The notes under the pieces are model-generated. The model was not told the origin of the DNA. It saw only the letters and a list, made by a program, of their open reading frames with translations, and did no database searches. Both the position numbers and the translations under genes were made by a program. From Posidonia oceanica (Eukaryota; Streptophyta; Magnoliopsida; Alismatales; Posidoniaceae): a stretch of 64,000 nt of DNA. The stretch is taken from positions 28,453,001 through 28,517,000 of the forward strand of contig JAZBRS010000023.1 in assembly GCA_037176725.1 (NCBI GenBank), given 5' to 3'. The first letter of the stretch is position 1. Every line of letters begins with the position of its first letter. Shown in pieces: positions 44,846 to 56,190 of this stretch.

Positions 44846-46158
44846 TGTTGAAAATAATCAATGAGATATTTAATTTTGATGATAACAAATTACTTGAGTT
44901 ATTATGTTTGAGTTTATTCTAAGATAGGAAATATATCTGGGAAAGATCAACATATGATACTCGTCAAGTGAACCTTCAGAAGCAGAAAAGAATATCACAT
45001 CCAAGCCTTCATGAAGACAAGAAGAAATGTCAAGAAGACTATTTTTTATTGTTGTAATATGTTGTATGATTTTTCTTCATTATTGTACTATGTGAAATGT
45101 AATAGATCTCCTAAGGTGTATGGTGTCCTAAAAAGATCTTAGGAAATATCCACACCCAAGGACAGAAGAAATCATGTGAGAAAAGATAAAGTATAGAAGA
45201 TAGGTCAAAATTGGCAAACCGTTTTTCTACCGATATACCGATTTAAAGTTGATTAGAAAATCATTTACTTTTAACCGTTACACTGAGAAAAAGAAGTTAG
45301 GTCAAAATCGACAAAATCATTTTCTACCGGCATACTGATTTAGAATTAATCAGAAAAACATTTACTTTTGGCCGTTACACTGAGAAAAAGGAATTAAGTC
45401 AAAATCGGCAAAACCATTTTATATCGGTATACCGATTTAAGGTTCATCAAAAGATCATTTGTTTTTGACCGTTATAGGTTTTCGGCACAACTGTAATTCA
45501 TCGGTCTACCGATACTGTTGATCGTTAAGATTTTCGGTCGACCGGTCGTTTTCGGCATACCATTTCAGTTGTCTTGGTCTATCCATTGGGCTAGCCGTTA
45601 GACACACTTTGTGACCTTGCTAAACCTGTAAATAAGACCCCAAGGACCTCACTAAGCAGCACCAATACAAGTGATATCATATACTCCATCTCTCAAGCTT
45701 CAAAAGCCTACTTTAAGTGAGATATCTCCCAAGCATGCTGTAAAGTTCATCAACAAGAGTTCAAGTGCCAAGAGCATTGTGGAGATCAAAAGAGCTACGT
45801 ATTTGTGAAGCAAATTGTAACAAGGGTGGTTATTCTTCTCCTGCTAAGAGAAGGGCTTTGCTAGGTTTGCAGAGAAAGCTGTAATCTTCATCAAGTAAGT
45901 GTACTTTACTGTGATTAAGATTAAGGGAACTCCAGAAGGGATCTGGGAGTGGACTAGGCCGGGTGGCTGAACTACTATACATGATTGAGTCATACATTGC
46001 CTCTCTTCCCCTTCTTTGTATGCTTTAGATTAAAATTCAATATCATAGACTGTGCATGTATAATTGTTTAAGTAATTTTAAGCTAAATTAATTAAAGAAC
46101 ACTGTGATATTTTAAATACTCTAATCACCCCCCTTTAGAGCGTCACTAGATCCTAACA
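44846..46158 (+). repeat. 3' LTR of the copia element
   Basis: 1,313 bp, same ends as the 5' LTR. The three 97-bp units recur at about 45,205-45,478. The TATA position reads TGTAAATA (about 45,626), a substitution from the 5' LTR. It keeps 38 bp missing from the 5' copy. Confidence 0.92.
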
Positions 46159-46163
46159 CTAAG

Positions 46164-46849
46164 GACTTAATCACTCAAGTAACCAAGGCCACAAAGACAA
46201 GATTTTTCTTTTCCATACTTTTTGTCCTGCAAGTACCTTTTTACGTGAATATCCAATGCTTCCTGAGGCACGATTACCCAGTTACTTAATGATTATTAGA
46301 CTTTCAGCAATCTCTTTTTCTCTCTTTTTTTTTCTTTTGATGCTCTGGTGTTTCAGGTCTTTCTTTATTCTCTATAGTTAAGGACTAAAGTGTAAGTGCA
46401 AGATAAGGTACACATGTGCTTAAGGATAATCCAGATAATGCTATTTTTTAGATTTTTTCTCCACTCTAGGGTTTGAGAGATTCCATTCTATCAGTTTTAC
46501 CTTTGAACTCCAACTCAAAGTCACTTATCCACCCCTAGCTAGCTAAATTATTACGGATAATTCCTAATTTTATTTTATTTTTTTAAATGAAATGACACAC
46601 AAAAGACTCTAACTAAAGAACATGAAAAAGACGCAAAGAAGACTCCCCCCCATACCTAAACCATGCATTGTCCTCAATGTATGCAACAATTACTATGATC
46701 AATGAAAATAATTAAAATTAGAACAATGATACCTGGTTTGGGATGGAGTGCTTCTACTGTTAAGAAAAGAAAAGTTATGTACATTTTATACATATTCACA
46801 ATTGAGGTGCATGAAAATCCAAGACCTCATCAATCTCTAGGGCACAATC
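46164..46849 (-). other. Element IV sequence right of the copia insertion
   Basis: Non-coding, continuing 35,923-36,526. It contains CCCCCCATACC and tgcattgtcctcaatgtatg (about 46,660-46,685), phrases common in the untranslated part of plant gypsy elements. No gene. Confidence 0.5.
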
Positions 46850-47764
46850 TCAATCTGGCCAAGGAGGCGGTCTGACTTTTGCAATTTCTTTTTCGGCCTG
46901 TTCAAGCCACCATTGGACTTCTCTCAATCGGGCTTCATGAATTTCCCAAAATGATGAAATTAGATCGAATAAGCCCATGTAATTTAAATGAATAAGAAAT
47001 GAGGGCTTGAGTTCATAATTGACTAGAGCTGAATGATATGGCTTGACACATAGCTCTAATGGTCCTATAGTAGATGGTAATGATGAGGGCTCAGGTGGAG
47101 ACATATGAACGATAGGTTGAGGTTTTTTCACAATAGAATTACTTGAAAGGGAAACCTCTGTAATGAATTGGTCTACCTGGCCAACTGGTTCTTTAGTGGG
47201 CTCATCTACTTGGGATTGGGTTTCTACTTCAGGCATTATTTGGACAGTACAGGGTTGATTAGAGGAGTTCACATGTTGAGCAAGAAAGTTCCATTCCTCT
47301 CTCTCCTTTATAACATTGATTAGTTGACCTAACTACGTTTCTACACGAGCTATGGCATGTGTGTTGACAGTTATGTTGATAGAGGTCTGTATACTTGCTT
47401 GCACTAGCTCTTCTAGGCTCTTTTCTACACTTGTTAACCTAATTTCATCTTCTTGTTGACAATCTAGAGGAGGAAATGTTGAGTTGTATTGTGGGTCTGA
47501 ATATGAATAAGGTTCAAAGTCATGAGATTGGACTTGATTGAAGCTAGACCCTCCATCATATGATCTTTGAGCCCATAAGACATCAGGTTGACCCCAATTT
47601 AAATTATAATTTGAGGCATAAGGGTCACTTGACTCATTCCAAGGTCTTTGGGCCACATAATTGAATTGTTCAAATCTATATCCAACTTGATTCATTGAAT
47701 ATCCTTCAACATATGAATATCTACCTCTTAGGGTTCAGGATGAGTATTTTAATTCTTCAGCCAT
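46850..47764 (-). pseudogene. gag: Gag-like ORF of element IV
   Basis: ATG at 47,764, frame shared to 46,850. Tyr/Asn/Pro-rich N-terminus (YNLNWGQPD-like), then SLEELVQASIQTS and ETxLGQLINVI, the arrangement of the C-terminal part of Athila-type Gag (SLEELV ... LGQLA). An acidic tail follows. Stops: TGA near 47,737 and a TAG at 47,332-47,330 exactly where related proteins have Gln. No pol follows in the window, so the element appears non-autonomous or deleted. Confidence 0.55.
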
Positions 47765-48477
47765 TTTTAAATTATTGGGTTCGAATTTGAAAGTGAAATT
47801 TCTAACCCAAATTAGTGTAACCGACTAACACAGATTAGAGATGATGAAACCCTAAAGAAGATGAGAAGATTCTAGGAGATGAGAAGTGAAATCCTGATTC
47901 TATAGATAGGAGAGATGAAGAAACCTAGTCTAGCACACAAATCAAAGAAGCCCTAGAAATAAGATTGACCTAAAAACAACTAGACAGCTCCCAACTTCCA
48001 AGTTAACCTTCGAGATTCTCAAATCAAAATTCTCTAACCCAATTGGCCAGATCAGTGGAGAAAAGTGGGAGGCTCCCCGTGCTTGAGCAACGGACCTAAT
48101 TAAATAACCACTTGCCTTTTAAGGTGTAACCTTGTGAACCACTTTTCTAGACACCAAGTAGGAAAAGAATTTTAAATTTAATTCACCCTTAAGCTCCCTT
48201 GTCTTATTGAGCTCGAATCTTAGGGGCCAATGTCTACTTGATTTTAATTTAGGCTTGGGTCAATGTTTTATGGTTGATATTGTTGTTTTTGGGCTAAGGA
48301 AGGATGATGAAATCCCCGCCTTATATTGTGCTATGGGTTATGCCCTGAGGTACTTTGATATATAATATACAATTAATGATGCACAAATAAGTTGTTCTCT
48401 CCTACAAACTACGTGCTTTAATATACAAGAAATTAAGATAAAAACACGTACCTTTCCTCCAGCAATCTCCAACAATA
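47765..48477 (-). other. Leader of element IV
   Basis: A/T-rich, no recognisable gene; repeated gatgagaag phrases around 47,860-47,890. Sense-strand leader of the gag-like ORF. Confidence 0.4.
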
Positions 48478-49309
48478 AAATTTAAATTTCAAAAATAGAA
48501 AATCTATATGTAGATGCACAAGACATGATGCATGTCCTAGAAAGTAGGTTTCTATCTTATCATGAATTTTTGAATTTAAGTTCAACTTTAAATAACTTTT
48601 ATTTTACTTTTGAGATCACGAAAAATCCAACAAGATATGATGAAATTTAAATTCCAAAAATAGAAAATCTACATCTAGATGCACAAGACATGATGCATGT
48701 CCTAGAAAGTAGGTTTCTATCTTATCATGAATTTTTGAATTTAAGTTCAACTTTAAATAACTTTATTTTGTTTACTTTTGAGATCACAAAAAATCCAACA
48801 AGATATGATGAAATTTAAATTCCAAAAATAGAAAATCTATATCTAGATGCACAAGATATGATGCATGTCCTAGAAAGTAAGTTTCTAGCTTATCGTGAAT
48901 TTTTTATTTTAAGTTCAACTTTAAATATCTCTTCTTTTTACTTTTGAGATCACAAAAAATCCAACAAGATACAATGAAATTTAAATTCCAAAAATAGAAA
49001 ATCTATATCTAGATGCACAAGATATGATACATGTCCTAGAAAGTACGTTTCTATATTATCATGAATTTTTGAATTTAAGTTCAACTTTAAATATCTCTTC
49101 TTTTTACCTTTGAGATCACGAAAAATCCAACAAGATATTATGAAATTTAAATTCCAAAAATAGAAAATCTATATCTAGGTGCACAATATATGATGCATGT
49201 CCTAGAAAGTAGGTTTCTATCTTATCATGAATTTTTGAATTTAAGTTCAACTTTAAATATCTCTTCTTCCTTTTTTTACTTTTGAGATCAAGAAAATTTC
49301 AACAAAATA
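48478..49309. repeat. Five-copy tandem repeat, period about 166 bp
   Basis: Units start at 48,478, 48,643, 48,811, 48,977 and 49,143, each with aaatttaaattccaaaaata, gatgcacaagacatgatgca and tttaagttcaactttaaata. High identity between copies, A/T-rich, near nucleosome length. It sits in the leader of element IV. Confidence 0.92.
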
Positions 49310-49590
49310 TATGAATCAGATAATAATTGAGATAATCTTGAAAAATTCAGGAAAAATTATCAAAAAATTTGAGAAATAAAGAACTTACTTGGACTTCTTC
49401 TTCTTTTTTTCACTCCTCCAATCCCTGTTTTATATACTTCAATCCCAAATCAAAAAGTATCTTTTTTTTTTCAATTTTTTTTAGATAAAAACGAAAAGAA
49501 AGATTAAAATGACGAATTTTTTTTTATTTTTTAAAATAAAAACGGAAAGAAAGAAATAACCGACAATAAATCAATGTTATAAAATACTAT
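49310..49590. other. A/T-rich flank left of element III
   Basis: Poly(T)/poly(A)-rich sequence with no gene; the last five bases ACTAT are the candidate target duplication of element III, whose partner lies outside the window. Confidence 0.4.
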
Positions 49591-50195
49591 TGTAGTAATC
49601 CTGAATTCTGATCGTCCATGCACGTTACCAAAGCTTGTGTGCACCGATCAAAATAGGCTCACTATATGCGGCTGGATTCGAGGGAAGAAACTCGACTCGG
49701 AAACGCTTGCAAAAGAAAAGAAAAGAAATGATAACACAAAATCGGAGTCGCCACCAGGTCTATTGAATAGGAAGACAAGGGAAATCGGGGGTAATGCATG
49801 AAATGACATGCAAAATCGGATTAAAGGAGGGGCAAAGGGATGCAATGCTAAGCTAAACTATGCTATGCTATGACTCATGCCTAGGATAAAGGAAAAGGTC
49901 GATGCGAGCCAAGAGAAAAGGCAAGGACTCCTGTTACGCATGGGGAAGGTGTTAGGCACCCCCGATACATCTGAGAGTCGGTCTTTCTTAGGCAATCTCG
50001 CACTAATGCAGGGAATTGCTAGCCTAATGCCTAAATGCCATGAATGCCTACCTGCTATGCATGGGAAATAAACGTGCTATCTATGTGCTCAGCCACGCTG
50101 CTAGTGTTCCGAACATTGGCGGACCCTGGTTCGTGAGAACTCCTAAGCAGTAAGCATCATAGCCCTAAATGCGGATGCAGGCGATAAAGCAAAAC

Positions 50196-52316
50196 TGCGG
50201 GGAAAACCAAGCAATGCAAGCAACATGCAGGCGATAAAGCAAAGTAGGTGCAGAAAACGGTGCGAAATGCGGAAAACAATGAGAGACACGGAAATCAAGG
50301 CAAGGGGCAGAAAACGGTGCAAAGGGGCGTGGAAAACTATGCAGCGGAGAGGGAAACGATGCAAAACACGAGAAACGGGGCAAAGTACGGAAAACAGTGC
50401 AAAGCGGGGTGCAAAACTAAAACAAAGGGTTGTGCAACATGCATAGGGGTTGCAGCAAGCCAAAGAAGCAATAAAACGCGGAAAACGACGAGCGAAGCAA
50501 AATCGGCGTTCTAAAATGGCTGTCAGCCATCTGCAAGCATTGGACGCTGGCAACACTAGCGTCCAACGTTGGACGCTAGCATTGCTAGCGTCCAACACCT
50601 GCTGGAGGCAAACTGCACGCAGTTTTTGGAAAACAGTGCATTCTAGCTACATGGATGCAATATAGATGCAAAAATGCAACTAAATGGGTGCATGACATGC
50701 ACGACTAACCTAACAGAAGATTAGAAGGGGGATCAGAGCAGGAGGCAAGCTTGAATCAAGGATCAAAGCAAGCAAGTTGTTGGACGCCTGTAAGCTTGGC
50801 GTCCAACGTTGGACGCCAGAGTGACAGGCGTCTAACACAGACCAGAAGACAGAGGAGAGAAAGAAGCATACAAAAGCAAAATAAAAATGGGTACATGCAT
50901 ATGGGCTATTGGGATGAGCATGGGGCAAACATACAAGCATGGGACCACAAAAGAAAACCAAAAATTACCAGTAGCAGCTTGTGCCAGGCCAGAGGCACAA
51001 CCAGGTCGTTGGACGCGAGCTAGGCCGACGTCCAATGTTGGACACCTACACTAGCAGCGTACGACGCCCTGGGAGGCACAAACACACAAGAAACTAGCAT
51101 AAAATTAGCAAATGATCTAAAGAAGTTAAAGAACAGTTGCTAAAGAAGTTAAGCATGCATGGAAACATAAGAGATATGCAAACAAGCAGGATCAAGACAT
51201 TATGCAAGCTAGAAAGAACGAGGCAGGGGAGCAGGGACGTTAGACGCTGCAAACAGCAGCGTCTAACTGTAGGGAAAACCAAGCAATGCAAGCGACATGC
51301 AGGCGATAAAGCAAAGTAGGTGCAGAAAATGATGCGAAATGCGGAAAACAATGCGAGGCACGGAAAACAAGGCAAGGGGCAGAAAACGGTGCAAAGGGGC
51401 GTGGAAAACTATGCAGCGGAGCAGGAAACGATGCAAAACGCGAGAAACGGGGCAAAGTACGGAAAACAGTGCAAAGCGGGGTGCAAAACTAAAACAAAGG
51501 GTTGTGCAACATGCATAGGGGTTGCAGCAAGCCAAAGAAGCAATAAAACGCGGAAAACGACGAGCGAAGCAAAATCGGCGTTCTAAAATGGCTGTCAGCC
51601 ATCTGCAAGCATTGGACGCTGGCAACACTAGCGTCCAACGTTGGACGCTAGCATTGCTGGCGTCCAACACCTGCTGGAGGCAAACTGCACGCAGTTTTTG
51701 GAAAACAGTGCATTCTAGCTACATGGATGCAATATAGATGCAAAAATGCAACTAAATGGGTGCATGACATGCACGACTAACCTAACAGAAGATTAGAAGG
51801 GGGATCAGAGCAGGAGGCAAGCTTGAATCAAGGATCAAAGCAAGCAGGTTGTTGGACGCCTGTAAGCTTGGCGTCCAACGTTGGACGCCAGAGTGACAGG
51901 CGTCTAACACAGACCAGAAGACAGAGGAGAGAAAGAAGCATACAAAAGCAAAATAAAAATGGGTACATGCATATGGGCTATTGGGATGAGCATGGGGCAA
52001 ACATACAAGCATGGGACCACAAAAGAAAACCAAAACTTACCAGTAGCAGCTTTTGCCAGGCCAGAGGCACAACCAGGTCGTTGGACGCGAGCTAGGCCGA
52101 CGTCCAATGTTGGACGCCTGCACTAGCAGCGTACGACGCCCTGGGAGGCACAAACACACAAGAAACTAGCATAAAATTAGCAAATGATCTAAAGAAGTTA
52201 AGCATGCATGGAAACACAGGAGATATGCAAACAAGCAAGATCAGGGCATTATGCAAGCTAGAAAGAACAAGGCAGGGGAGCAGGGACGTTAGACGCTGCA
52301 AACAGCAGCGTCTAAC
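50196..52316. repeat. Tandem duplication inside the 3' LTR of element III
   Basis: Copy 1 is 50,196-51,267 and copy 2 is 51,268-52,316; they differ by a few bases and a 23-bp insertion near 51,120 in copy 1. The other LTR has only one copy (offset to the right LTR changes from 11,893 to 10,821). The join is tgtagggaaaacc for tgcggggaaaacc after gcgtctaac, next to a motif arm. Confidence 0.92.
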
Positions 52317-53735
52317 GTTGGACGCTGGAGCTCCTAGCTTCCAACACCTGCAGAATGCTAGCTCACCTGTACTAAAGGGGGAGCTCAGCTCTAACCCCAC
52401 CTATATGCATGCAGACACATTAAAGACATGCTAGAGCAAATAATCATCCACAGCAAGCATTAAACTCAGAGGACAGATAAAAAAGGAAACATGCATAGAG
52501 ATGAAAGATTAAAACTTTTGCAAAAAGGAGTAAGCTACTTAAGAAGATCCTAGCAAACCTAAGCATGGTTGCCATAGGAGCCAGGCATCTCTAAGCAAGC
52601 ATGGATCATGAAATAGCTTCAAAAATAGACATGATGTAGGCATGGCAGCAAGCTACAGCTAACAGGGGTGTTGGACGCTAGGTGAACCAGCGTCCAACGT
52701 TGGACGCGGCTCACCTTAGCGTCCAACGCAGGCAGAAGACAGACTGACAACAAAGCATGCAAAGATGATTCAAACAAGCATGGAACAAGCAAATAGGCAT
52801 GGCACAACATCAGAGAACATGCAAGGAAGACATACAGCATGGATTTATGAAATAGCAAGCAGTAGCAAGGCATGGAAAGCAATAAAACAAAAGCTGAGCA
52901 AGACAGGGTGTTGGACGCTGGCCTATGCCGCGTCCAACGTTGGACGCACCAGTTGGTGCGTCCAACACACTGAACTCCATTCTGGCCACAAATCGTGGCC
53001 AAAAGGATTCAGAAAAATGCAAAAATGCATGGGAACGCTCATACTAGCATGCATGACCTACGGGGATAGAGTGCTTACCTCGTCGCGGCCTGGAACGGCG
53101 TGTCGACCTCCTTCACCGGCGCTGCGGAAGTGGACGACTAGCTAACTCCAGCGAGCTCGTGCAGGCTGCTGGGGGCACGGGAGAGGTCGGCGAAGGGTCC
53201 GGAGGGAAGGTGGACACTTGGTCTTACTCTAGAGGTGGAGAATTGTAGAGGAAAAAAGCCGTGCTGGTCTGTGCTCCCTGCCAAAAGAGGGTGGTTGAGC
53301 TGGTTTTGTGCAATGGGTGCTTGGGTTTGCTGCCAAAATTGCAGCGGCTCAGAGGGGAATTGGCAGGTGCTCTGGGTGTGAGGGAGCCACGAGGGATGGC
53401 AGGAGAGGCATGGGCATCTCAGTCGGCCAGTGAGGGAGCCGCTGGTGGCTGACAAAGGCGGCAAATGGCAGTGAGGGCTTAGAGAGCGGGAATGGTGCTG
53501 ATTGAGAAGAGATGGGTAGTAACTTGGGCTTGGAAGGTAGTGGGTGGCATGGAGTGGGAGAAGGGACAGGTAGTAAGTGCGGGGAGGCGGTGGAGTGGAC
53601 GGGAGGTGAGCTGAAGGAGGAGCAGCAGCTGCTGCTGCAACCGAGTCGTTGGACATCGGAGCAGGAGGCGTCCAACATTGGACGCTGGAACAGGGCGCGT
53701 CCAACGTTGGACGCTGCCTATTCCAGCGTTCAACG
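50539..53735. promoter_or_regulatory. Palindromic motif sites in the element III LTR
   Basis: Double inverted repeats centred on AACGTT. Perfect GCGTCCAACGTTGGACGC at 50,559, 50,799, 51,631, 51,871, 52,690, 52,930 and 53,697; GCGTCTAACGTTGGACGC at 52,308. Outer arms extend the stems differently: TTGGACGCTAGC/GCTAGCGTCCAA (50,568), TTGGACGCC/GGCGTCCAA (50,780), TTAGACGCTG/CAGCGTCTAA (51,240), TTGGACGCACCA/TGGTGCGTCCAA (52,940). Sites are 200-300 bp apart. Confidence 0.85.
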
Positions 53736-53954
53736 TGCTCAGTTGGCAAAAGGTTGCAAAAAGGCTTGGGCTTGGGCTAAAAGGTTTAAAAAAGGTGTGA
53801 AAAGGCTTGGGGTTTAGGCTTGGGATTTAGGTGAGGTTTTAGGCTAGGTTTTGGGCTAGAAAAAAGGGTTAGAAAAGGAGTGCCATTCCAGAGTCCACAC
53901 GAGCCTGCAGGAGAAAACGACCAACTTCCGGGCTGTCAGAATGGGGTGTCTATA

Positions 53955-53970
53955 GATGCCCCTCCCTGAG
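53955..53970 (-). other. Polypurine tract of element III
   Basis: Minus strand CTCAGGGAGGGGCATC directly before the 3' LTR; the same type as CAAGGAGGGGCATC at 33,182. Confidence 0.8.
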
Positions 53971-55560
53971 TGAGGTCAAGCGTAGCGAGACCGCTGCTCA
54001 GGGTAGACAAGACACCCTACCTGACACCGGCAAGAGCGCAAATTGCTGTAGGCGTGAGTCACTTATCCGACGATTGCACCGGAAATCATGACTCGATGCC
54101 ACAATGCAGATGCAGGATGCTGATGCAATGCAATGCGTGCTAATGCAGAAGTTAGTGCAGATGTTATGTTAGTTGTTAGTGCAAAACTGATATGCGATGC
54201 AAATGCTGATGCCGGACTAGCATGAACTAGTGCGCGTGCGAGTGCTGTGCATGAGGAAATGCTATGCATGGTGAGTGCTGGCTCTAATGCCAATGCTGAT
54301 GCATGGGGCTTGCTATGCTTGGGAGTGCTGATGCTTGAGTGCTAATGCTTGGATGCTTGCAGGTTCTGATGCTTGCGGTGAGTGCTTGCTAATGCTTGTG
54401 AGTGCTAATGCTTGAGAGTGCAGGTGCTAATGCTTGAGAGTGCAGGTGCTAATGTTGTGCGTGCTTGTGTCAATGCTGGGGCAGTGTAGAGTGATGCATG
54501 GAGAAGAAGCAGGGGATTCTACAGGGCAATGCGGCAAGTTGGCTGCTTGTCCAAGCTTGCGCAAAAGCTGCTTCGGGAGGGCTAACACGCTTGCCGCTTG
54601 GGCAGGCTGCTAGTCCAGGGGAGACCAAGGGCCCTTGTCCGTTTGTGACAAGTGAAACAAGCAGGAGCTCGCGAGGCCACGAGAAGGAGAAAGTGCTTGC
54701 CTCCAGGCGAGGCAGCAAACAAGCAGAAGAGGAGGAAGGGGCAATGCAATGCAAAGGGGGTCCTAAGCAATGCGGGAAAGTGAATGCAAATACAGATGAA
54801 TGCAAACACTAGAATGCTGTGCAAATGACATGTCTACGCTAATGCTTATTGTGCTGAAACTCCTCTGGGGGAAAGCGGGATGGTGCATGCACGCGGGAAA
54901 AGTGGAAATGAAATGCAATGCTGTCACTGGCCAATGCATGTAGGCCAAGCAACGGGGGTGCCATTCGCAAAGCTCAGCTGTAGACGAATGGCGATGCAAG
55001 TGCATGGGATACCGCAGAAAGTAAATATGCTAAAAGTAAAGCAGGGGATGTGCATGCAGCGACAGGTACGAAAAGACCCAGGAAAGCGGAATGCAGGAGT
55101 TGATGGAAGGACCACAGAGGAGCAGCAGCACAAATAAGGGCACAATGCATGAGATGTTATGCAGTGGGATGCAAGGTATGCAGCGGAACGCCGGGCACAC
55201 GGAACCGAGATAGCGATCCTGGGTTACACACTACTGCGAGCTTCTTCTCGAGCCGACAATGCTATAAAAAGAAGCATGCGGGCGACGAAGATGCTGCCTT
55301 AGGCAATACGTGAACCTGGGGTTCAGATCCTAAGCGCGCGATGTCCGTGTAATGATGAGATGTAGTACTAGGACTGACTCTACAAAGCAGTACAAAGAAG
55401 CTATATGATGCTATGCAATGCAAATGCTGTGAAATGCAGTTTACAAATAATGGAACGTGGGACATGCGCAACCGGGAAAACGATCCTAGTCGCGCGGTGC
55501 CCGCGGGATGATGAAATGCTAATGCCATGCAATAAAATGCTATTACACTAAGATGAAATG
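53971..55560 (-). other. ATGC-rich low-complexity internal region of element III
   Basis: No gene. Diffuse repeats of aatgctgatgc, gctaatgcttgagagtgcag (54,405-54,460) and aatgcaatgc. Strong enrichment for ATGC/GCAT and a purine-biased plus strand. The ORFs shown by six-frame translation have no recognisable domain. Confidence 0.6.
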
Positions 55561-56190
55561 GGTGATAGGTTAACGAACCTATCGCCGGATAGTTAGGGCT
55601 ATCAGCCCACGAGGAGTTAACAGACTCACCACCGGATAGTTGGGGCTATCAACCCGATGAATGGTGACAGGCCAGCGAGCCTGTCAGGCAAGAAGGGTGA
55701 TTACAAGTGGAACAGCTTGTAACCACGAATGCAACGAGGATACCATACCCGAATGTGTGGCAGAGGTCCGTAGATGCTCCCGTAACAGTTAGGGATGTCA
55801 GCCCAAATGCAGATGGAAATGGGATACCAGGGGGCAGCCGAAGCGCTCCTGCCATCAAAATGCAAGGCGAAGACAACACTAACGGGTTTGTCAGCCGAGT
55901 AGTTAGGGCTATCGGCCCGAATGCAGTGAAATGGATGTAAGGACTCACCGTGCAAAGTGCAATGACGGTGGGGGATGCAATGGAATAATGCGCAAGGTGA
56001 TAAGTTAACGAACTTATCGTCGAATAGTTGGGGATATCAGCCCGTATGCAGCACGGATATGCGTGATGACATTTTAACGGACGTCAACCGAGTAGTTAGG
56101 GCTGCCAGCCCGATGCAGAGGAATGCAGAGTGATAGGTTAACGGACCCATCGCCGAGCAGTTAGGGCTGCCAGCTCGGATGCAGAAATGA
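55561..56190. repeat. Array of two-hairpin units with covarying stems
   Basis: Hairpin 1: GATAGGTT-AACG-AACCTATC (55,564), GACAGGC-cagcga-GCCTGTC (55,666), GATAAGTT-AACG-AACTTATC (55,999), GATAGGT ... ACCCATC with one mismatch (56,132). Hairpin 2: GATAG-ttaggg-CTATC (55,588) and CGAGCAG ... CTGC-cag-CTCG (56,154). Unit spacing is irregular (50-230 bp). Confidence 0.85.

Larger units (their letters stand above)
36527..46158 (+). mobile_element. Complete Ty1/copia Sirevirus-like element
   Basis: LTRs at 36,527-37,801 and 44,846-46,158, flanked by identical CTAAG target duplications (36,522-36,526 and 46,159-46,163). PBS for initiator tRNA-Met, gag, protease, integrase, RT, RNase H in the copia order, an extra env-like ORF downstream, and a PPT. 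The downstream extra ORF and integrase-before-RT order point to the Sirevirus (SIRE/Maximus) lineage. Inserted in element IV. Structure complete, coding capacity lost. Confidence 0.93.
49591..53954 (-). repeat. 3' LTR of element III (4,364 bp)
   Basis: Minus strand from TATAGACACCCC (53,954; expected TG start changed to TA) to ...GGATTACTACA (49,591). Almost identical to 61,484-64,000 except for an internal duplication. ORFs in it repeat in every copy because the sequence repeats; they are not genes. Confidence 0.9.

Noticed and set aside
50143..52400. Recurring ORFs of 70-150 aa in the element III LTR, with a repeated VQRWTL-type peptide
   Set aside because: They recur because the LTR is duplicated and the peptide is a translation of the palindromic motif; no start context or domain.
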